A stretch of 64,000 nt of DNA, taken from contig NW_025932050.1 of the NCBI RefSeq assembly GCF_000764305.2, positions 744,001-808,000 of the forward strand, given 5' to 3'. The notes beneath the pieces are model-generated. The model made no database searches and was not told the DNA's origin. It saw nothing but the letters and a program-made list of their open reading frames with translations. Source of the DNA: Hyalella azteca (taxonomy: Eukaryota; Arthropoda; Malacostraca; Amphipoda; Hyalellidae). This document shows positions 56,301-64,000 of this stretch, one piece after another; within the stretch, counting starts at the first letter, position 1, and each line of letters begins with the position of its first letter. A program made the position numbers and the translations under genes.

Positions 56301-58044
56301 GTTTCATCGACATTAATGTTCTAATAACTTCAAATATTCTAGGAAATGTCAAGATGCTATAATAGATTACAAATTTCGATTTCGACGTCATTTACAGGTT
56401 TTACTTATTATCGTAATGCACTATTTCAAAAGTGCCAGATAATATCACTTAACGTCGGTTCCTAAAATCGTGTTTAAATTACGTAAATAACGAGGTTAAC
56501 ACGGTTTATAAAGGTTATGAAATAGCTTAATAAATTATATTGATAGTAAATTTAATTCGAATGAATCTAGAAGCGTATTTTTAGACGACGTAACTTAGTA
56601 TAGTTTTTTTTGCTTCTAATAATCAGCAAAAAAATTAGTCTCAAATATTTCTAAAACTAATTATTGATTAGATTCATGAGAACATTTTGAACACCAACAT
56701 TTTCCCCCATCTTCAGCGGGCACGAAGAACATAATATTAACCGTATGGAATGCTTCTCACATTCTATCTTCCCTTACAGCACGTGATCAGAATATTATGC
56801 TGCAACATACCATTGATCAAAAGAAAGTTATTTAACAGGAATTTAAAAGTGAAGAAAATAGCAAAAAAATTCACCATGTCTTATAAGAGAAAACGTTTCG
56901 GAGTCCAGCTCCATCGTCAGTTCAAAACCTAGAACACAGGTACAAACAATTAGTAACCTAAAATTCACATACACATTCAAAGTTATTTAAATATTTGTAG
57001 TTAATTCCGCAGAGTTCCGATGTTGTTCATGAATGTTTCTATGTAGAAGATTGGAATCAGCTGGGTGTCATCCCCACGAAAAACAGATCCATTCATAAAA
57101 ATTTGACCCATTCTCCTTCATTTTAAAATTGTTTTCGTTTCAATAATTTTTTTTTCATTTCTAGTCGACTCAGAAGCTGGTTTTTCAATAATTTAACAAT
57201 ATTTTTAGCTGGTTATTGGAAAAATACAAGAATTATTAACAAATTCATTCATGAGAAACGAGCCACCGCGTATAAGTTCATCGCCTCCCGGCTTTCACAC
57301 AGATTGAAATTTTATTGACTCCCTCTCATAAAGAAATATTGATTTAACATTTTCAGATCTCTTTTTCCAGAGAAGAGAACTATTTAACAGAGTATTTTTG
57401 ACTGCTATAAGCTTCGTCTTTGGAAAACTCGTCAATGTTAAACTTCTCTTCAATCATTATAATTGAGTATTGATGTGCAATGTTGGCAAGGGAGAGTTTG
57501 CAAAAATTTATGGATCAAATATGATCTATAAATATATAAATATGATTTATAAAATATCAAATATGCCTCTAAAATATGAAGTAATCAAAGACACAAATAT
57601 AAAAGCCAAATCTGAGCCTACTATTTAGAATGGAATGGGAATTAGTTTCTCATGCCTTTTCATTATAATTAGACAATTAGCCTATGGTTGACTCAAGCTA
57701 AAGTGGAAAATATGAGAGTATTTCAATAGAATGCGGTAGGAGAAAATGTTTGCTATTTCATACCGATCGGAGCCTACTGGCTTGTGCTTTAATAAAATGA
57801 AAGTTAATCAAATATCCTGCAGATACAGGATCCAGGCATGCAGATGGATCGACAAACTTGCATACAAGTCAGTAAAGGCTAAACTCTGATTGGCTGGCCC
57901 TCCTTGGCAGCTGCAATGACGTTGTTTGCACGGTTAGTCAGTAGGTTAATAAGATTAGTTCCCTGGTTTATTTTCTGCACTTGGAAGTCATTATAGCAGT
58001 TTATTCTATAGTTCTACAGCCATTGGTAATCATCCCCAAGCTAA
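56301..58044. other. AT-rich stretch, no gene seen
   Basis: Nothing recognised on either strand; the small frame at 56750-56932 has no motif. Confidence 0.45.
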
Positions 58045-58236
58045 ACCAGGTCACTAACTTGGTTCTGTGATGATGAGCAGCAGTTGTCGGTGCAGATGAG
58101 AAGCAATAACAGAAGGCCAAGTTATTCCAAGTTTGCTAGCGGCCGTGGGCCACCAGAACAAACATCAGATGAAGACACAAGCGTTCATCGCACAAATGCA
58201 GCAACATTGCGTGGTGCGTCTCGGGAAGAGGACTAA
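58045..58236 (+). CDS. Possible terminal exon, unrecognised
   Basis: An open stretch of 63 codons and a TAA, GC-richer than its flanks, between two in-frame stops. The end reads TSDEDTSVHRTNAATLRGAS and REED, a polar tail with exon-like composition. Candidate acceptors (cag at about 58087 or 58102) lack a good pyrimidine tract. No similarity recognised, so a chance frame is quite possible. Confidence 0.25.
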   Translation, partial: TRSLTWFCDDEQQLSVQMRSNNRRPSYSKFASGRGPPEQTSDEDTSVHRTNAATLRGASREED

Positions 58237-58545
58237 TGGAGGGTCCAAACTAACCTCAGTACCTGTTTGAAGTTACGCTTCTAAGGTACTCCAGAAACTA
58301 CTTACTCACACGTGCAATTAGTTTCTGATGAAGAAGTATACTTTTTCATTCCAAGAAGTGGAGATTTTCTTTTACCCTATTGTGGTCCAAAAACATTTAA
58401 TCGGTTATGGAAATACATTTAAAGTTTAGATTTTCATTTCATTCGCTATTCCTCCGTGATACAACATCGTTACGTTCGGCGATTCAATACTGTAATAATA
58501 TGTATGAATATTATTATATTATATATTATTATTATTATATTATAA
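58237..58545. other. No gene seen
   Basis: Unrecognised DNA leading into the AT-rich hairpin region. Confidence 0.4.
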
Positions 58546-58570
58546 CAGTATTGAATAATATTCAATACTG
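58546..58570. repeat. Palindrome in AT-rich DNA
   Basis: cagtattgaat and attcaatactg are perfect 11-bp arms around aat. A related caatactgt word at about 58487 makes a larger imperfect hairpin over the tattattat run. Confidence 0.75.
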
Positions 58571-60168
58571 TTTAAAAATTACTTTTTGAAGAAAACACTT
58601 CTGAAGAATCCAGTGTCTTCGATGTTACACACATGTACAATGAATTTCCAATTTTATTTTCATATATTAAAAAAAATTAGTTCAAAATTTTTTAATATAT
58701 TTAAATTTTGTACATTTTCAAAATTATTCATTCAGTCACAGGTAGAAGTGTGTTAAATATCGATTATTAGATTTGTAGCAGAAAGACAATAAGAAGTGAA
58801 GTTAAAGAGAAGTGTTGTAAAAATAAATTAACTTCCACAAAAAACTTCAGACTTTAATTTTGAGAGAAACTCCACGAGCTGAATTTAGACTCTGCGTCAC
58901 CACATAATAAATAATTGTTTGTTCTCCAAGGAACACCCAGCTGTTTTACGGAGTTCAATTCGCGAGACTTCGTTCCCCCTTTGTCACCATGCTGCTTCAA
59001 ATATTTAACAGACAAGCATTACGCTCTATTACTCCTTCTCACAAATCAAAATTCTCAAAATCAAAATGTTGTTATTGAATTAAAAAGGCGTAGCTAGAAT
59101 TCTATTGACTAGATTTGATGATTTAAAAAATCTGAGATTTTTTACAATTCTTAGGTTGAGAACGATGAAAATATGCTCATAGCAAAACTAATAAAATTAT
59201 AATTATTGAAGTGGTAGCGAACAACATACCAAAAATTCACGAGGTATTTTAGCAAAGGAGTTACAAATGTCCGGTAAAATTGCAGTAAAGTTGGATTGTT
59301 ATTTTTCCACTTGCTATATAAAAGTTAAAAACCACTTAGTTACAGATGTGCTATATTCTGACACTCACTTTGTGCATTTAGAATTTCGTTTTCTGAATTT
59401 ATAGCGAATTATTTCCTTTACAATTGTCGTAAAAACTCCTATGGGGGGCAGTAGACATTAACATGATTTATTTTGAAATAAGTGGTAAATTTGAGCTAAA
59501 ATCTTCCACTGTAGTGATATATAAATAAAACAAAATATCTGGAGAGATGAGCGTGTTTGTAATTGCAAATAATCAATAGTTAACCATAAAAATTCCTACA
59601 TTTCAACGTCGTTCTAATGCAGGTAAAAGTTAGGTTTTAATTCTAAAAAAATTGGATTCCGGTAGAGTTTAGTGTTAATACCAAACACACTGAAATTTGA
59701 TACTAAGACCAAGCCAGAGGAAGACATCTGAAATTCTGCTGTTGTTTACCTAACCTGATCTAAATTCGCGAGAATTTCTTCTCGGCTCTCGTGAGTTTTC
59801 TGGAAATGGATTTTGTGCGAATCTTGGACGAACTAACGACACCCATTAGAGCAAGATTAGAGGAGGCTAAATGCTTCTGTACACGATGTCTTTTGCAGTG
59901 AGCAGAGTAAGCCTTTTATCCAGCGAGTTCACAAGAGAAATCTTCAGAACAGAAGAGAGTGTTAGATTTTTGTCACTTTCATAAATTACACCCTTCTGAT
60001 TACTGCTTTCTGAACAGTATAAATTTTAACATTTTCATTGTAAATTTATGTTAAAACCTAATTTTTGCATTCAATTTAAATGTATATGGGATTGTCTGCA
60101 TTGTTCAGTTCCATTTTTTCAGTATTATTATTAAAATGACCTTGCTTGTGTATTTGAATTCACTGCAG
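58571..60168. other. AT-rich stretch, no gene seen
   Basis: Nothing recognised. It ends in a usable acceptor (tgtatttgaattcactgcag). Confidence 0.45.
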
Positions 60169-60302
60169 GCGTTCCTCGAGGGCAAACTTCGGAAATCCAA
60201 TCAATGCAGTCCACGAAGGACAAATTTAATCAGAAGCGGCGTCCAGCCATCGGCTTTCTAATGGTCTCCAAAGAAACCGAACCAAGAAGTTTGACGACAT
60301 AG
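60169..60302 (+). CDS. Possible terminal exon before a tandem duplication
   Basis: After the acceptor ending at 60168, two frames are open: one reads AFLEGKLRKSNQCSPRR and stops at TAA 60259; the other reads VPRGQTSEIQSMQSTKDK and stops at TAG 60300. The tandem repeat that follows carries AATAAA-like words (near 60380 and 60523), compatible with a 3' end. No family recognised; the evidence is splice signal and composition only. Confidence 0.25.
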
Positions 60303-60544
60303 AAGCCATGCCGATGACTCGAAAGGTAAAGAAAATACGAATACAGTTCAAGGCAACTGATAGCCATGCGGAGAATATATAAAATAAAACGTTTCTTTGT
60401 ATAATGGTCTCCAAAGAAACAGAACCAAGAAGTTTGACGACATAGAAGCCATGCCGATGACTCGAAAGGTAAAGAAAATACGAATACAGTTCAAGGCTAC
60501 TGATAGCCATGAGGGGAATATATAAAATAAAACGTTTCTTTGTA
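60259..60544. repeat. 143-bp tandem duplication
   Basis: Two copies from taatggtctccaaagaaac (60259 and 60402) to gtttctttgtata, with few differences. Confidence 0.92.
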
Positions 60545-60707
60545 TAACGCCATTGCGCTGCTCACGGTGCGTTGAAATGTACGGAGAATGAATTCTAAAA
60601 CGTGAGTAAAACAAAACAATATTTATTCCGAAAGTCGATAATAAATGCCAACATAGATAAGATCTACTGACATGGGGGGATGCTTCCAGCCTTTTCATGA
60701 ATCAATA

Positions 60708-60892
60708 TTTTCAGTTCAATAGTCAATATATTCAGTTCAATAGTTCAATATATATAATAGTCAATATATTCAGTTCAATAGTTCAATAAGTTCAATATAT
60801 ATAATAGTCAATATATTCAGTTCAATAGTTCAATATATATAATAGTCAATATATTCAGTTCAATAGTCAAGTTCAATAGTCAATAGAAATAT
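60708..60892. repeat. Tandem repeat of ttcagttcaatagtcaatat type
   Basis: Several nested copies of atattcagttcaatagttc plus aatatatataatagtca. Confidence 0.9.
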
Positions 60893-61973
60893 TGCCACTT
60901 AAGATAATTGTATTTCTGGTATTTATAAATGATTGATATATAGATAAATAAATGCTTGATCCTACCGAGTATTATATGCGACAGTAGTTAATTTTCTGTA
61001 TCGTGCTTTTCACTTCCCATCTAAGATTTTCGATTGTATTAAATTTCATTTCATTAAACTTACGAAATGAATTTTTAGATTTTTTATTTGGATTTTTTCG
61101 ATCGTACTATTAGCATACACATAACCTTCAATATAGAAAATAGAGTCTTTTAACATTTTGAAAGGTTTATAAATGCCTTTTACAATTTTCCACTATTATT
61201 ATAATTCACATGCAGAAATAATAAGTGTCATTTCGAGAATGGCTCAAAGAGCAGCTTCGTTACTTTCGAGGTAATCTTATCCTATATAATGAAAAATTGT
61301 GAGTAGAAGCAGATAGATAGATGATATGAAGGGGGCAGCTTTTAAAACTATTGCCTTTCATAACGAATATATCCTGAGAATTGTAATGTAATACGACCGA
61401 ATTTCTTGAAGAGACTTATTCTATAGTTTCTTTCCGAATCTATAGTACAGCATATTCCAAAGGTCTTTTTCCTTCTTCTACAGACTTTCCGAAGATAATT
61501 ACTGCACCTTGATTTAATGGTTAATAATGCTCTGACACAACGTGCAGGGCGAGTCATCACATACAAGATATTTAATTTTCTGTCATGCTTAAATTATATT
61601 TTTTGAATAAAATCGATACGAATGCACGACAAGTAAATATAATTTAGCGTACTTCACTCTCGTGTCAGGCTATCGTGGCTGCGCCTCGTAACCCTCAAGT
61701 TCTAATTTCTTTTAATTTGAATCTAATCTAATCTAATTAGAATCAAGTTCTAATTTCTAATACTTGACCTGCCATACTTCCCTCAATAATTTCCTTTGCA
61801 TTCGCAGTTCTTTCCATCATATTGATGTGGTCCGTTAAGTAAAATAACTTAAATTATATCCTACGATTTCAAAAAAACAAATTGCATTTGTTTTGCAAGC
61901 CACCGAATTTTCTAAGTAAAGACTCGTATTCCTTGAAAAGTACACATGGTTGAGCTTACTCCCAACTATTTGT
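60893..61973. other. AT-rich stretch, no gene seen
   Basis: Nothing recognised on either strand; a small duplication of agttctaatttct at about 61698 and 61746. Confidence 0.45.
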
Positions 61974-62097
61974 AGATTCTTTCCCAAAATATATAAGGCA
62001 AATTTTTAATTGCACCGATAATTAGGTCATATTTATCTAATATGACCTAATTATCGGTGCAATTAAAAATTAGCGTTATATATTTTGGAAAGAATCT
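61974..62097. repeat. Long hairpin, about 60-bp arms
   Basis: Left arm 61974-62033 and right arm 62039-62097 pair over their whole length with only a couple of mismatches and one 1-base bulge; the loop is tatct. The inner 30 or so base pairs are perfect (attgcaccgataattaggtc in the left arm). It could be a foldback transposon or a transcribed hairpin precursor of small RNAs. Confidence 0.9.
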
Positions 62098-63059
62098 GCC
62101 AAAGAAGAAGAATATCGAATTTTTCGATATTTCAGCAAAGAAAATAAATCCGAGATTGATTACGGTGAGAAAAATAGCGTGCAAAAAAACTGTACGCGAA
62201 CAAACTGAATGCCATATAAGGCGTTAAATGATTAAAGGCTTCATGTGTCAATATGCAATTATTTCCATGCATGTCGACTATGTTGTTATTAACCTCAGTC
62301 TTCGTGGAGAACGGAATGAATCCTTCCAAGCAGGTAATATCTGTCAACTATGTGTGACGTAGGCAAGTAAAAAGAACGTTTAACTCGAGTTACCACTCGC
62401 CAGCGTTGCCATTTGTGTCAACACTGCCGAGTCAGTTGTGTCAACACGGTTGCTCCTTAAGAAACACGCGCAATCAAGTAAGTCTACAATCCAACAGCGG
62501 AAGCAGCACGGAAATCCTTGCTTTGTGGTGGGCTTACAATTTTCGGGAAGAATTAAATTTCCGGTATCAAATGTATGCACTTATTAATTGATATATTTTT
62601 AATTGATAATGAAGTCCTTAAATTTCTCATGGAGTGTAAGCATTAATTACAAAAATTTTATGACCATTAATCTTCAGTTGTATTCTTAACTTCGCAGATT
62701 TAATTTGGAGAGAACTTTTTCATTCAGTAAAATATCCAGATAACAAATTTCTTGCTTTCATTCAATTATATGAACGTCAATTAAAAGATTTCAAGATAGC
62801 ATGTATTTCACAACTCAATCGATTAAAATCACGAAAAAATGTAGATGTTTTCGTTCCATTTTTTATGCACAATGCATATTCTAACGTTTGCGTGCCATCA
62901 TAATTCCATTAATTCCTGAAATACAACTAACAAAGTTGTTGTATTCCCGAAAAAATAAATGAAAAAATTTCAGTTCGCGAAAAATATAGAATAAAAAATT
63001 CAGTTCCCGAAAAAATGAAGGAAAGTTTCGCAGGGCTCTCAAGTTAGTCTCACTGGTGG
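62098..63059. other. AT-rich stretch, no gene seen
   Basis: Nothing recognised. Confidence 0.45.
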
Positions 63060-63290
63060 ATATGACAGATTTACGCACCACATAAGTGCCTGGAATAAAT
63101 CAGGCTAAAGTGGCAAACCACCTCATTCGCCCCCCGCTGCGCTGGCACTTGGCCCTGTGAGGCCACTACATTTTGTCCAAACTTCTTTTTCTTGCCCGGC
63201 AGCTGCAGAGCGATTGGGCCAAGATCGATGCAGGCAGCGAACCGCAATCCGGCGGATTCCGCCCTTAGCCCCCGCATCCGTTCATAGGGA
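63060..63290. other. GC-rich island, nature unknown
   Basis: About 230 bp clearly richer in G+C than its surroundings. The minus strand is open for 68 codons (63071-63277; contains ALQLPGKKKKFGQNVV) and ends in the region. It may be an exon fragment or a transposon piece; no motif decides it. Confidence 0.35.
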
Positions 63291-63435
63291 TAAAGCCTTT
63301 AGAGGTTAACTCTGCTTGCATTATTTCGTTTCATCTTTCTTCATGAGCCAATTTAAAATAAAAATCGTCGGTGCTTCAAGAAGTCTGTCGGAAAAATCGT
63401 CGGTAGTTGTTGAAACGTTTTTAGTGACAAAAATA

Positions 63436-63500
63436 GTTGTTTTTATGTTAGAATTGGTTTGTTATGTTAGAATTGGTTTGTTATGTTAGAATTGTTTTGT
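63436..63500. repeat. 19-bp tandem repeat, three copies
   Basis: gttatgttagaattggttt repeated, the last copy with attgttttg. Confidence 0.85.
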
Positions 63501-63510
63501 TATGTTTTTT

Positions 63511-64000
63511 AAAGTTTTATTAAAATTGTTGATTTGTTAGGTTTTTTATAGTTCTGTTAAAATTTTATGTTGTTATACAATTCCAAGAACAATAAATTTT
63601 TTTATTGCAGGCATCACAAACAAAAATATTAGGAAATAACATACTTTCAGATTAGTAGTCTTTATGAAAAAGCGACACATGTTGATTATTATTATTCTGT
63701 GTTTTCGTTATTGCACAGCAGTCTGTGAGTGTCAATTCATCACACAGTGCACTCTATAGACATGCATTTGTAATCAAGAATATGAATTTAATCGCGTATT
63801 CTAGCTATATGCAACTCAGTATAATAATGTCTGAAAGACGGTATTAGTTATCAGTTTGGGATTAAATGAAAAAAGGACTTAGATTAGATGAAAATAAAAC
63901 GTGGGAGTAGATTTTTTGCGGTGCATGAATATTTGAAGTTCTGCACGTCAGAGAAAAATATCAGCGTTATGAGGTGACGTAAAATATGATAAGGCACAAC
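63511..64000. other. AT-rich end of window, no gene seen
   Basis: Nothing recognised. Confidence 0.45.

Overview
This window reads as nuclear DNA of an arthropod, most likely an insect. It is AT-rich, has a very low density of coding sequence, carries BEL/Pao and Ty3/Gypsy retrotransposon remains, shows exons bounded by canonical GT..AG splice signals, and has LTR promoters with an arthropod-type TCAGT initiator. Nothing bacterial, no operon and no CRISPR array is present. The species cannot be named from the sequence alone.

Layout. 1-3293: AT-rich DNA with a ~388 bp direct duplication and a 43-nt near-perfect palindrome. 3294-7910: a decayed BEL/Pao retrotransposon (gag, protease, RT, RNase H, truncated integrase) with two frameshifts and five in-frame stops. 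7985-8202: a very GC-rich exon-like block of an unrecognised + strand gene. 8390-9701: a minisatellite, a duplicated TATA-containing unit, the first of three related foldback elements, and a piggyBac-like Cys-rich C-terminal fragment. 9905-11725, minus strand: part of a PRDM-type gene, namely an exon with the end of a SET domain and an exon with nine C2H2 zinc fingers. 11935-35350: a nest of LTR-retrotransposon sequence in which at least four non-coding modules recur two or three times, with three TATA-bearing LTR-like promoters, one primer-binding site, and a Ty3/Gypsy RNase H-integrase reading frame at 19919-21910. 35350-64000: mostly unrecognised AT-rich DNA holding about a dozen minisatellite arrays, two more foldback-element copies, a 361 bp foldback transposon flanked by TA, a 124-nt hairpin, a degenerate RNase H relic and a few exon candidates.

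The assembly has visible artefacts. Two exact head-to-head Tn5 mosaic-end pairs (19881-19918 and 28957-28994) are the junction adapter of a transposase-based mate-pair library left in the contig, so the sequences on their two sides need not be adjacent in the genome. A single N at 15442 sits at the end of a 55 bp direct repeat. Order and copy number between about 13 and 35 kb should therefore be treated with caution.

I found no convincing new multi-gene system. The most interesting biology is (i) the PRDM-like gene with near-identical 81 bp zinc-finger repeats whose two exons join in phase, and (ii) minisatellite arrays that carry splice-site motifs: one starts exactly at the donor of an exon, another repeats the acceptor of the SET exon.
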